Shown here: piece by piece, positions 34,630 to 43,182 of the stretch
How the letters are laid out: each line of letters opens with the position of its first letter
Numbering within the stretch: position 1 is the stretch's first letter
Source of the DNA: Chlamydiales bacterium
GTDB taxonomy: Bacteria > Chlamydiota > Chlamydiia > Chlamydiales > JACKPQ01
Assembly (NCBI GenBank): GCA_024233455.1
Contig: JACKPP010000002.1
Location: 248,001-312,000, forward strand
DNA length: 64,000 bases
Direction of reading: 5' to 3'
Translations under genes and position numbers: made by a program
The notes under the pieces: generated by a model
What the model saw: the letters and a program-made list of their open reading frames with translations, nothing else
Database searches by the model: none
What the model was told of the DNA's origin: nothing

Positions 34630-35815
34630 CACCCAGAAGAGAAGTTTCCTGAACACTTAGCTCAAAATGATCGATACGCACTGTTTCTCCTTTTGCCGGG
34701 GGATGGTCTAGAATTTGAAGAATAAGGTCATTGAGTGTTTCAGACTCATCGGTGGGTAAATGGATGTGCAACTTTTCATTAATCTCTGCAATTAGCGTAT
34801 CCCCTGGGAAAGAACGTTCGATAAAAATGTGTCCTCGCGCCTCTCCATGAAAAGCCGAATCCAGCGATCCAAAAATCTCGTCAATAATGCCTTCGAGTCT
34901 GAGGATACCGATGGCCAGCCCATTTATATCTAAAACGATAGCCAGCGACTGATTATTGGTACGAAACTGAGTCAAAAGATCTAGAGCTGAGGCATTTTCT
35001 GGAACAAACCAAGGAGTGCGAAGATAATCTTGTAAAATAGCATCCCCCTTAGCCCTCAATAAATCGCGCGGATACACCACTCCTACAATATTGCGCAGGG
35101 TTTTATTGAAAATCGGAACAAAATCGACGTAGCTCCCTTTCAGCTGATTCTGAACAGCACTAACAGTTGTATTTGTCGATGCCATCTCTACCATTTCCAA
35201 AGGCTCAATGAGCTCTTTAGCTGTTTTAGCCTTTAGCGCAAAGATTTGTGATGATGCGGTATCAAAATCCTCGGAAACATCTGTCCCTTCCTCTCTAGAT
35301 TCAATCGCTTTTTGAAGTTCTTCACGCGTCAAAAAAAGCCCTGATGAAATATGCGCGCCAAAAATTTTATTCAGCAAACGACAAAGCATATCAACCAACC
35401 AAATAACGGGAGAAAAAAGCATAGATGTCAAAAATAATAATGGAACTCCAAGCATACAAACATGTTCAGAATGCTTTCTCCCAGCAAACATAGGCGCAAG
35501 TTCAGCGAAAATAAGCACAATAAAAACCTGAGAAATAGGCGACCAGTCGGGATTCAGACCCAGGCTCACATAAAGTTGACGAGCGCTTTCTGATCCGAAT
35601 TGCAAAGCCGTATTCACTGCAATCAACGTCGTTCCAAATAAACGTCCGGGATGGGCTAGCAAAAAACTTAACCACCTAGCACTTTTGTAACCTTTTTGCG
35701 TGTAGTAATGAAGGCGCACCTTGTTAAAAGAAACACAAGCCATCTCCATCATGGCATAAAACCCCTGCACCACGAGGGCAATCAAAACCAACCCTAAACA
35801 AAAAGGCCAGCTCAT
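34598..35815 (-). CDS. CNNM/HlyC-like membrane protein with CBS and CorC domains (second of pair)
   Basis: A 405-residue protein with an N-terminal DUF21 (CNNM) membrane domain (EMACVSFNKVRLHYYTQKGY and four hydrophobic segments), a CBS pair (about 195-315) and a C-terminal transporter-associated CorC/HlyC domain (DTLIAEINEKLHIHLPTDES). Relatives act in magnesium or cobalt efflux; chlamydial versions are annotated as hemolysin-like. It follows the paralogue upstream with a 4-bp ATGA overlap. The pair and its position facing the cysteine desulfurase match C. trachomatis CT256-CT258. Confidence 0.87.
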   Translation of the reverse strand: MSWPFCLGLVLIALVVQGFYAMMEMACVSFNKVRLHYYTQKGYKSARWLSFLLAHPGRLFGTTLIAVNTALQFGSESARQLYVSLGLNPDWSPISQVFIVLIFAELAPMFAGRKHSEHVCMLGVPLLFLTSMLFSPVIWLVDMLCRLLNKIFGAHISSGLFLTREELQKAIESREEGTDVSEDFDTASSQIFALKAKTAKELIEPLEMVEMASTNTTVSAVQNQLKGSYVDFVPIFNKTLRNIVGVVYPRDLLRAKGDAILQDYLRTPWFVPENASALDLLTQFRTNNQSLAIVLDINGLAIGILRLEGIIDEIFGSLDSAFHGEARGHIFIERSFPGDTLIAEINEKLHIHLPTDESETLNDLILQILDHPPAKGETVRIDHFELSVQETSLLGAKTVLLRTVN

Positions 35816-37062
35816 GCTTTCCCCTTTTTCTTAGTTACACGTTTAATATAAAGCCGCTTCACATGCGTTTTATCAGCAGAAAGAATATGAAATAAAAAAC
35901 CCTCGAGGGTGATTTTATCGCCCGTTTTAGGAATATCACCGATACGTTCGGTTAAATAACCACCAATGGTAGCCATATTATTATGACTATCTAAATGGAC
36001 ATCGAAAATCTCTTCAAACTCTAAAAGCTCTAACTTTCCACTGGCAATAATCATTCCATCATTTGCCCGGGTAAAATGAGAGCCTGGATCCCGTCTATCG
36101 GTAATTTGTCCCAAAACTAATTCAACCAGATCTTCAGAAGTGATCAAACCAGCAAGCGCTCCATACTCATCGACAACAAGAGCCATCGGATCTTTTCTCT
36201 CATACATTTGACGCAGCAAAAGCTTTCCTGACATCGTCTCGGGAACAAAAAATGGTTTGCTCAAAAACCGCTTCACATCATGCGGTTGTTTTATTTCTTC
36301 CCGATGTAGAAAATACTCTCCAGCATTTAACACACCAATCACATCCTCGCTCGAGCCTTCAAAGACTGGCACTCTGGTCACCTCGTCGTCGACAAAATAG
36401 CCAATCAAAACCTCTAACGGCTCAGAAATATCATAAACAATCATCTCCGCTCTTGGCCTCATGATCTCCTTAACTAGATCCTCTTCTAGATTTAAAAATC
36501 CACGCACCAGTTTAGCTTCTTCTGCACCTAAAATTTCTTGCTTTTTTGAGGTTGACAGCGCCATTTTCAACTCTTCAACAGAGACGGCTTTCTCAGTTTT
36601 CAAAAAAAAGAACATCAACCGAGAAACCCATCCCGTAATGCGAGTAATCACATTGCGCACAGGACCCAAAAACTTTTCGATCATCACATAAAAAGGAACA
36701 ACTCTATAAGCAATCCACTGATTATGAGCAAAAGCCAGTGCCTTAGGAATAAGCTCTCCAAAAACGAGTGTGAGCACAAGGGGAACACCCACATTCAACA
36801 CCCAATTGGATGACGAGCCAAAAATAGTTGCCACCACGTTTTGAACCAAAATATTCATCAAAACATTGAGCATAAGAATGGATACGAGTAGTTTACGCGG
36901 CTTAGCCAGCAGCCTTGCAATCTGCCTACCGCGCGGATCTTTACCGGTTTTAAAACCCTTGACCCGCATAGCAGACAAAGAAAATAAAGACGTTTCAGAA
37001 GCGGACAAGAAACCCGAACCGAAGATCAAAATCACCAAAAGTGCAATCAAAAGATAGCTCAT
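35812..37062 (-). CDS. CNNM/HlyC-like membrane protein with CBS and CorC domains (first of pair)
   Basis: A 416-residue paralogue of the downstream gene. The DUF21 domain starts FGSGFLSASETSLFSLSAMR (canonical SASETA-type motif) and has GELIPKALAFAHNQ. CBS motifs include IMRPRAEMIVYDISEPLEVL and VPVFEGSSEDVIGVLNAGEY, ending the pair with ALVVDEYGALAGLITSEDLV. A CorC-type C-terminus follows (GYLTERIGDIPKTGDKITLE). Start overlaps the stop of the FtsB/DivIC-like gene by 4 bp, so the three form one operon. Confidence 0.88.
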   Translation of the reverse strand: MSYLLIALLVILIFGSGFLSASETSLFSLSAMRVKGFKTGKDPRGRQIARLLAKPRKLLVSILMLNVLMNILVQNVVATIFGSSSNWVLNVGVPLVLTLVFGELIPKALAFAHNQWIAYRVVPFYVMIEKFLGPVRNVITRITGWVSRLMFFFLKTEKAVSVEELKMALSTSKKQEILGAEEAKLVRGFLNLEEDLVKEIMRPRAEMIVYDISEPLEVLIGYFVDDEVTRVPVFEGSSEDVIGVLNAGEYFLHREEIKQPHDVKRFLSKPFFVPETMSGKLLLRQMYERKDPMALVVDEYGALAGLITSEDLVELVLGQITDRRDPGSHFTRANDGMIIASGKLELLEFEEIFDVHLDSHNNMATIGGYLTERIGDIPKTGDKITLEGFLFHILSADKTHVKRLYIKRVTKKKGKA

Positions 37063-37370
37063 TTATCGAAAATCACCTTCTCTTGGCCTTCGGGCACAAC
37101 ACCCAATTCCTTCATCAAGGTCATTTCGACATAAGCAGGATCTTGTTCAGAATCAATACGAAGGCTCAGTTCCTCTTGCTCCTGGACAAAAGCCTCTTTC
37201 TCCTGTTCCAGCGTCTCAATTCTCTCCTCGAGACTAGAAATAAGCACACGCTTTTCTTTTACCGACTGCAAATAAAGCAAATAGCAGATGGATAAAAACG
37301 CAATCACCCACCACCACTTAGAAAAAACACTACTAACAGACCATCTTAGCGCCATACCTGCATTCTGCAA
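37059..37370 (-). CDS. FtsB/DivIC-like septum formation protein
   Basis: A 103-residue bitopic membrane protein: membrane segment at about residues 17-32 (WWWVIAFLSICYLLYL), then a coiled coil (SSLEERIETLEQEKEAFVQE), then DPAYVEMTLMKELGVVPEGQ. The last segment corresponds to the DPxYIEKxARexLGxxxPGE motif of FtsB/DivIC. Such proteins join FtsL in the divisome, notable in Chlamydiae, which lack FtsZ. First gene of the operon with two CBS-domain proteins. An internal Met at codon 6 is an alternative start. Confidence 0.72.
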   Translation of the reverse strand: MQNAGMALRWSVSSVFSKWWWVIAFLSICYLLYLQSVKEKRVLISSLEERIETLEQEKEAFVQEQEELSLRIDSEQDPAYVEMTLMKELGVVPEGQEKVIFDK

Positions 37371-37379
37371 ATTCGGCTT

Positions 37380-37565
37380 TTAAACCACAAGCGTCAATCG
37401 CACAAACCCATGAATGGACTCTTGCCTTATCACGTCTTTGAGATATTCCTCGGGATTGATGCTATGCGACGGGCAGATCTGCACCAGCAAAATCACCGCT
37501 GCTTGAAGTTCCCATTTCCTCTCCACAAACATCCAATTTCTTAGCCCACTGCTATTGATCTTATC
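37380..37565 (-). pseudogene. remnant of an IS66-type transposase (C-terminal end)
   Basis: The reverse strand reads, without a start, NSSGLRNWMFVERKWELQAA, then VILLVQ and INPEEYLKDVIRQ, ending at a TAA at 37380-37382. The order G/L-R-N-W-x-F, then AA-x-I-L, then NPxxYLKDV resembles the conserved C-terminus of IS66-family transposases. The rest of the gene is absent. It lies between the FtsB-like gene and the PARP-like gene. Confidence 0.5.
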
Positions 37566-37572
37566 AATCGTT

Positions 37573-39570
37573 CTAAAATGTTAAGACAACCGCAGTTCCA
37601 TGCTGCGGCGATCCACATCTGTTGTGCCACTGGTCAATGCTCAAACCCTTTGAGTCAAAATTGCCAACGCAACTAGACCATTGTTGAATATGTTTACTTT
37701 CTTGGCATATGGTATATGTTGACTCGCTGTAGTGCCTTGAATTTCTTCGAACAAAGCGCATGAGTATGCTAATTGTTGCGTCAATTAAATGAGGAACTTG
37801 GAAAGCAAGATTAGTTTTTCTGACTAGTTGGTTAACTATGTCAAATTGACGTTCGGGGATTGCATCTGAGCTGTAGGGAATGTTCCATTTAGACATCAAC
37901 GCCCAATGACTTCTATTGGCGCAAATCTGGCTATACATAGGTAAAGCAAATCGTTGATATTGTGTGGCATAACCTCCGTTTTTAGGATTTTTTATTAATT
38001 CTCCTAATCTTTCTAATGTCAACTTTTCTCCATCTATTGTTTTTGGAATTAAAGTTAACATAAATGAATCGGATATTTTTTTGTTTGGCCAAATTGGACA
38101 TGGACTATTTAATAGTGTGTTAATATTCTTCGGCAAAGATGGCTCAATTCCAACATCTCCAAAATATTTTTCCCACTCTGCTTTTCCAAAAGCCATACTA
38201 GGTGTTGTGACATGGGTCAATGCATGTATAGCCTTTTGCATATGGACGATTTCCAATTGCAATTTTTTGAGTTCTAAGGCCATTTGTATATTCTCACGTT
38301 CCTGCTGCTCTCTAAATGAAAAATGATGACTTCTTATTTCTTCTACCGATTGGCTTACTGATACTGCCTCTGGGTTTAACCGCGTTGTTTCAGACTTTTC
38401 CAAGGTAAGAGTCAACGTTTCTCGAATGCTATCATCTACATGGTTATCGCTCTTAATTAACCGATTAGTGAGATGATATAATTCTTTTTGCTCATCATTT
38501 AGTTCTTGATCGATTGGAGTCAAAAAAAGTGTATCCAACGCATGACACAAAGCCTTGCGCAATTTAATATCCTGATCAATAGATTTATGTCCGAGGAGTT
38601 TAATAAAATGGGATAAAAGTTCTTGAATACACACAGGGGCTTGCGACAAAACCATTAAATTTGGCAAATCAACCTCCAATTCAACCCAAAACCGAGTCAG
38701 CACTTGAGCGGTTTGAAAGACCACAAATTCATCATAAGTGGGTGTTTGTCCTTCTTGGCAAGGATAATAAATTGGGTTATCTAGATCACTTGGATCTATC
38801 GATACGACCGGCGCATAATGTGCATTATAGTTTTTGTATGATCGTTTACCTCTTAAAACCTTCATATCTTCTTGATTAGGATCGCCAACAATAGGATAAG
38901 GCTCGCGCATGGAAACCCATCCCAATAACATATGGCCGTCGCTATAATAATCTGCAGCATAACCAGCACTAGTGGTAAAATAGGTCCCGCTACCAAAAAA
39001 ACCATCGTCCGTTGTAACTGGATCACCCAAGACATTATCGATTGCATGAGTTCCGAAAGAGGTAAATCCAGACTCACAAATTGAATGACAAACTGTCTCA
39101 TTCGCGCCATGCCAAAGGGGGAGGACTTTGACTTGCTTCCATAAACGGCGGCGGTTATCTTTTTCAACCGTCTGAAACGGTGAAAACACATCAACTAATT
39201 CTTGCCAACGTTTAATAACGCTTTCCCTCTGAACTGCACGGCGCTCAAGTTTCCAGTTAGGCAGAAACTTAGAAGACTCTCGATCAATTTGAGAGAGTGT
39301 ACTTTCAAAACTGCTCATTTGGTGGCGCTCATGGATAAGATGAATCCGCATCAGGCTGTATTTTCTCGGCTTACTATGATGAAACAAACGCCAGACAAAC
39401 CGCCATTCAGGATCTGATGGAAGTACAAGACATTTTTTATACCGCATTGAAGGTTGTGTGCCTTGCAATTGCAATTGACTAAGAATGCGACTGCTAACAT
39501 CCCAAGGAATCCATGGATTTGGCAAGTCTTTTCTAATTTTATCGGGCATTAATGTGACATTTTGAGTCAT
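37573..39570 (-). CDS. PARP-like ADP-ribosyltransferase, candidate host-targeted effector
   Basis: A 665-residue protein with no signal peptide or membrane segment. Residues about 145-300 show the hallmarks of the eukaryotic PARP catalytic fold: LPLWHGANETVCHSICESGF (His154), GFFGSGTYFTTSAGYAADYY (Tyr197, with Tyr208 where PARP1 has Tyr907) and TYDEFVVFQTAQVLTRFWVE (Glu281). This gives an H-Y-E triad. Residues 12-65 (LPNPWIPWDVSSRILSQLQ then SDPEWRFVWRLF) faintly recall an F-box. Residues about 395-445 may form a coiled coil. The C-terminal ~180 residues (PMYSQICANRSHWALMSKWN) recall a domain I associate with Protochlamydia/Parachlamydia proteins, not firmly. Neighbouring repeats and an IS remnant suggest an accessory locus. 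Confidence 0.72.
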   Translation of the reverse strand: MTQNVTLMPDKIRKDLPNPWIPWDVSSRILSQLQLQGTQPSMRYKKCLVLPSDPEWRFVWRLFHHSKPRKYSLMRIHLIHERHQMSSFESTLSQIDRESSKFLPNWKLERRAVQRESVIKRWQELVDVFSPFQTVEKDNRRRLWKQVKVLPLWHGANETVCHSICESGFTSFGTHAIDNVLGDPVTTDDGFFGSGTYFTTSAGYAADYYSDGHMLLGWVSMREPYPIVGDPNQEDMKVLRGKRSYKNYNAHYAPVVSIDPSDLDNPIYYPCQEGQTPTYDEFVVFQTAQVLTRFWVELEVDLPNLMVLSQAPVCIQELLSHFIKLLGHKSIDQDIKLRKALCHALDTLFLTPIDQELNDEQKELYHLTNRLIKSDNHVDDSIRETLTLTLEKSETTRLNPEAVSVSQSVEEIRSHHFSFREQQERENIQMALELKKLQLEIVHMQKAIHALTHVTTPSMAFGKAEWEKYFGDVGIEPSLPKNINTLLNSPCPIWPNKKISDSFMLTLIPKTIDGEKLTLERLGELIKNPKNGGYATQYQRFALPMYSQICANRSHWALMSKWNIPYSSDAIPERQFDIVNQLVRKTNLAFQVPHLIDATISILMRFVRRNSRHYSESTYTICQESKHIQQWSSCVGNFDSKGLSIDQWHNRCGSPQHGTAVVLTF

Positions 39571-39723
39571 AGGAACATCCTTTTCTTTCTACATACCTAC
39601 ACTTGGGTTAGTACGCTAACGTAATGGATACTTACGATCAATATTTTTTATTTGTGAGCGGGCATTACGCATAGAGCTGGATTAAGATTTGAAATTACAA
39701 AGAAGAGGATGATGACCTGTATA
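39571..39723. other. upstream region of the PARP-like gene
   Basis: This 150-bp stretch holds no gene I can support. It must contain the promoter of the PARP-like gene on the minus strand. A possible ribosome binding site for that gene (AAGGA, reverse strand) lies near 39581. I could not choose a promoter with confidence. Confidence 0.35.
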
Positions 39724-40090
39724 CAGGACTTCCAGATAGGAGCCTCACAGGACTTCCAGATTGAGCCTCACAGGACTTCCAGATTGAGCCTCACAGGACT
39801 TCCAGATTGAGCCTCACAGGACTTCCAGATTGAGCCTCACAGGACTTCCAGATTGAGCCTCACAGGACTTCCAGATTGAGCCTCACAGGACTTCCAGATT
39901 GAGCCTCACAGGACTTCCAGATTGAGCCTCAGAGGACTTCCAGATTGAGCCTCACTTCCAGATTGAGCCTCACAGGACTTCCAGATTGAGCCTTAGATTG
40001 AGCCTCACAGGACTTCCAGATTGAGCCTCACAGGACTTCCAGATTGAGCCTCACAGGACTTCCAGATTGAGCTTTACGGGGCTTCTAGAT
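39724..40090. repeat. 23-bp tandem repeat array
   Basis: About 16 head-to-tail copies of a 23-bp unit (CAGGACTTCCAGATTGAGCCT plus CA). Most are identical; several show point changes (AGAGG for ACAGG at about 39929) or deletions (around 39950 and 39993), and the last decays into GCTTTACGGGGCTTCTAGAT. There are no unique spacers, so it is not a CRISPR. The period is not a multiple of three and no long frame crosses it. It lies between the PARP-like gene and dcd, upstream of the former and downstream of the latter. Confidence 0.92.
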
Positions 40091-40135
40091 TTCGGATGCA
40101 GGTTGAGTTCCCCGGGGTCCCGACATACCTTATGG

Positions 40136-40239
40136 GTAGGCGGGACCGCGGGGAATCTCAAGATGCGCCGAAAGATAAAGCCCCCCAGTAGGCGGGACCG
40201 CGGGGCATCTCAAGGATGCGCCGAAAGATAAAGCCCCCT
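40136..40239. repeat. 52-bp GC-rich direct duplication
   Basis: Two copies (from 40136 and 40188) of a unit that begins GTAGGCGGGACCGCGGGG, continues ATCTCAAGATGCGCCG with one variation, and ends GATAAAGCCCCC. A related half, CCCCGGGGTCCCGAC, precedes the first copy. The block abuts the dcd stop and could act in transcription termination or processing, though no T-tract is seen. Confidence 0.8.
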
Positions 40240-40809
40240 TCAAATGCGGGGGAGGGTCACCTCTGCTAGTTGACTCATGTACTTGCCCGCCCGGTCCGCG
40301 TAGGAAGTTTCGCAGGGTTGATCGCCCTTTAGAAAAAGGACTTGGGCCAGCCCTTCGTTGGCATATATGACAGCTGGTAGAGGGGTGGTATTAGAAATTT
40401 CTAGGGTGACGTAGCCTTCCCAGCCTGGCTCAAAAGGGGTCACATTAACGATGATGCCACATCTGGCGTAGGTCGACTTACCAATACAAAGAGTGAGAAT
40501 ATCATGAGGAATGCGAAAATATTCTACAGAAACAGCTAGCGCAAAGGAGTTGGGAGGGATCACACAGCGCTCGGTTTCCATATCAACAAAGGCTTCCGTG
40601 CTAAAATTTTTGGGATCGACAATCGAATTATACACATCGGTAAATACTTTGAATTTATTAGAAACGCGCAGATCGTAGCCGTAGCTCGAAAGACCATAGC
40701 TGATCACCTTCCCATTTTCACCTTCTCTAACTAAATTTTCGTGAAAGGGTTCGATCATTTTGTGCTCTTTGGCCATCTTACGGATCCAACGATCTGATTG
40801 AAGCGTCAT
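40240..40809 (-). CDS. dcd: dCTP deaminase
   Basis: About 189 residues from the ATG at 40809, chosen because AGGAG lies 9 bp upstream; an upstream ATG (40836) has none. Dcd converts dCTP to dUTP on the way to dTTP. The fold is clear: [58 protein letters not shown] (catalytic Glu and Ser/Arg region), [20 protein letters not shown] and GLAQVLFL. The length matches the chlamydial enzyme (CT039). Divergent from ruvB. Confidence 0.94.
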   Translation of the reverse strand: MTLQSDRWIRKMAKEHKMIEPFHENLVREGENGKVISYGLSSYGYDLRVSNKFKVFTDVYNSIVDPKNFSTEAFVDMETERCVIPPNSFALAVSVEYFRIPHDILTLCIGKSTYARCGIIVNVTPFEPGWEGYVTLEISNTTPLPAVIYANEGLAQVLFLKGDQPCETSYADRAGKYMSQLAEVTLPRI

Positions 40810-40834
40810 ATAAAGTTTCTCCTGGTTTGGATAC

Positions 40835-40863
40835 ATAATATATCAGTTGAATTGAAGTTGCAA
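40835..40863 (-). promoter_or_regulatory. predicted promoter for dcd
   Basis: On the minus strand, TTGCAA (40858-40863) and TATTAT (40835-40840) are 17 bp apart, giving 4/6 and 5/6 matches to the sigma-70/sigma-66 consensus. It is placed 25 bp upstream of the dcd start. Confidence 0.5.
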
Positions 40864-40881
40864 TAGGGGTATTTTGAAGAC

Positions 40882-41871
40882 ATGCAAAAATCCTATATCG
40901 AATCTAGTTGGTCTAAAAAAGATCCGTCATTAGATTTAAAGCTCAGACCATCTACGCTAGACGAATTCATCGGCCAAGAAGCACTGAGAGAAAGATTAGG
41001 TGTTTTTGTCGGTGCTGCCAAAAAACGTGGTGAACCTCTGGGGCATTGTATTTTATCTGGACCACCTGGCCTTGGCAAGACCACGCTTGCCTCCATTATT
41101 GCCACGCAAATGGGCACTCAACTAGTGGTGACATCTGGGCCTGCCATTGATAAACCTGGCGATTTAGCCGGCATCTTAACTAATTTGGCCGAGGGTGATG
41201 TCTTATTTATCGACGAGATTCACCGCTTAAGTCGAGTCGTTGAAGAGTATTTATATCCAGCCATGGAAGATTTCAACTTAGACATTATGCTAGACAGTGG
41301 ACCCAGTGCACGCAGCGTACAGGTCAAACTCAATCAATTTACGCTGGTCGGGGCCACAACACGCCTGGGACTTTTGTCATCGCCACTACGCACCCGCTTT
41401 GCTCTCAACTGCCGCATTGATTATTACCCGGCTAAAGAACTTTTTGAGATTGTAAAACGCTCGGCTCATGTGTTAAATATGAAGATAGAAGAAAGTGCTG
41501 CGGATGAGATTGCTAAAAGAGCGCGTGGAACGCCAAGAATTGCCAATAATTTGTTGCGCTGGACAAGGGATTTTGCGGAAATGAAAGCAGATGGCAAAAT
41601 TTCCCTTTCCGTTGCCAAAAATGCGCTAGACATGCTGTCAATCGACCATTTGGGTCTTGATGAGCTGGACAAGAAAATACTAAAGACCATCATCGATCAT
41701 TACGAAGGTGGACCGGTAGGACTACAGACATTGGCAGCAAGTTTAGGTGAAGAGGCGCATACACTTTCCGATGTGTATGAACCCTACCTGATCATGCAAG
41801 GTCTTTTAAAGCGGACCCAGCGAGGACGTGAAGCAACAATGCTGGCTTATCAACATTTGAAGGGAGAATAA
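40882..41871 (+). CDS. ruvB: Holliday junction branch migration helicase RuvB
   Basis: A 329-residue AAA+ motor that drives Holliday junction branch migration with RuvA. It shows LRPSTLDEFIGQEALRERL, Walker A GPPGLGKTTLASI, Walker B DVLFIDEIHRLSRVVEEYL, sensor 1 in TLVGATTRLGLLSSPLRTRF and the winged-helix end (GGPVGLQTLAASLGEEAHTL, YLIMQGLLKRTQRGREAT). The dcd-ruvB pairing is as in C. trachomatis (CT039-CT040). Followed 4 bp later by the SpoIID-like gene. Confidence 0.96.
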   Translation: MQKSYIESSWSKKDPSLDLKLRPSTLDEFIGQEALRERLGVFVGAAKKRGEPLGHCILSGPPGLGKTTLASIIATQMGTQLVVTSGPAIDKPGDLAGILTNLAEGDVLFIDEIHRLSRVVEEYLYPAMEDFNLDIMLDSGPSARSVQVKLNQFTLVGATTRLGLLSSPLRTRFALNCRIDYYPAKELFEIVKRSAHVLNMKIEESAADEIAKRARGTPRIANNLLRWTRDFAEMKADGKISLSVAKNALDMLSIDHLGLDELDKKILKTIIDHYEGGPVGLQTLAASLGEEAHTLSDVYEPYLIMQGLLKRTQRGREATMLAYQHLKGE

Positions 41872-41874
41872 ACG

Positions 41875-43077
41875 ATGAGAACGCTGTTTAGTTTATGTTT
41901 ACTCGTGATGGCCTCTGTCCACGGCAGCTGGCTAAAAGCTGCACCTGAGAATGAGGACCGCTGCGCCACAATCAAAGTTCTGCTACAAAAGCACTCCGAT
42001 GGCGCGCTTATCGAAGCAAAGGGACCTTTTGAAGTTGTCAATCCTGAAGATGAAAAGCATTTAAGTTCTGGCTGGCGCGGCAAACGCTACTACGCCTTCC
42101 CTCATAGCAACGGCATCAAGTGGGGAGAAGATTTCCCCGATATTTACCAATTGCGCATCATTCCGAAATCAGCTGAAACGACCTTTTTAATAGACGGCGT
42201 TCAATATAAAGGATGTATCGAAGTCTATCACATCGATTCCAAACTTCATATCGTCAACGAAGTGGATATTGAAAACTACCTTAAGTCAACGCTGACTTCT
42301 GCTTTTTTAGAAGCGAATTTAAAAGATGAAGTCATGGATGCTTTAGCCATCATTGCGCGTACACATGCCTATTATTCTGTTAGCAGATCTGGAGATGCTT
42401 TTTGGCATGTTGATGCAACCCAAGTCGGCTACACCGGCATGGGCCTTACACTTCAAAATCTGAACATCGACCGCTCTGTAGATGCAACGCGCCATTTAAT
42501 CATGGCCTATGAAGGGCGCCCCTTTGCTGCTGGCTGGACGGCTAATTGCGCTGGTAAAACCGCTAGCTTCCGCGATATCTTTCGCAAACACATCTCTTGC
42601 CCCCAAGGCATTAAAACTCCGTTTTCACAAAAAGATCGGGACGAACACAAATGGAGCTGTTCTATCCCTAAAGAGAGATTGGCCCACCTTGCCAAAACAA
42701 ATAGAGTAACCGGCATTGAATTATTCACCGATGAACCCTCGGGCAAAATCTACGGTATTCAAGTACAAGATGGCAAACACCATTCTAATATCGACTATTT
42801 TGCTCTACAAGAGGCTCTTGGTCCCAAGCAGATAAAAAGCAATGACTTCACGGTTAAAGTGCAGGACGAGACAATTATTTTTGAAGGCTATGGAGAAGGG
42901 CCCGGCATAGGCCTTTGCATCTACTCGGCCCTACAAATGGCGGAAAAGGGCGATTTAGCCCCAGAGATTCTAGCCACATTCTTCCCTTATACTCATATCC
43001 AGCAGCAGCGCACTCTCCCTGGGAAGAAAGGTATTTACGAGGAGCATCATACCATCTCAAACGACAAAGTTGATTAA
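41875..43077 (+). CDS. SpoIID-like exported protein (putative peptidoglycan lytic transglycosylase)
   Basis: A 400-residue protein with a signal peptide (MRTLFSLCLLVMASVHGSWL). The SpoIID domain spans about 105-390: IEVYHIDSKLHIVNEVDIEN then YLKSTL, EVMDALAIIARTHAYYSVSR, and GYGEGPGIGLCIYSALQMAE. SpoIID enzymes cleave peptidoglycan lacking stem peptides; in Chlamydiae, homologues are linked to septal peptidoglycan remodelling. In my hand alignment the position of the catalytic Glu of Bacillus SpoIID (the E of a SEM-like motif) is Ala143 (LTSAFLEA), so activity is uncertain. Coupled to ruvB. Confidence 0.82.
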   Translation: MRTLFSLCLLVMASVHGSWLKAAPENEDRCATIKVLLQKHSDGALIEAKGPFEVVNPEDEKHLSSGWRGKRYYAFPHSNGIKWGEDFPDIYQLRIIPKSAETTFLIDGVQYKGCIEVYHIDSKLHIVNEVDIENYLKSTLTSAFLEANLKDEVMDALAIIARTHAYYSVSRSGDAFWHVDATQVGYTGMGLTLQNLNIDRSVDATRHLIMAYEGRPFAAGWTANCAGKTASFRDIFRKHISCPQGIKTPFSQKDRDEHKWSCSIPKERLAHLAKTNRVTGIELFTDEPSGKIYGIQVQDGKHHSNIDYFALQEALGPKQIKSNDFTVKVQDETIIFEGYGEGPGIGLCIYSALQMAEKGDLAPEILATFFPYTHIQQQRTLPGKKGIYEEHHTISNDKVD

Positions 43078-43182
43078 TTTTTAATCACTTCTGTTCGTAA
43101 ATTAAAGATTTTATTATTACATATAATTAAAGTTTTTATTTTATTGGACATCTAATTATCTTTATGATAAATTAGCTGTCAT

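Noticed and set aside
39724..40090. CRISPR array
   Set aside because: The 23-bp units are directly adjacent, with no unique spacers, and there are no cas genes in the window.
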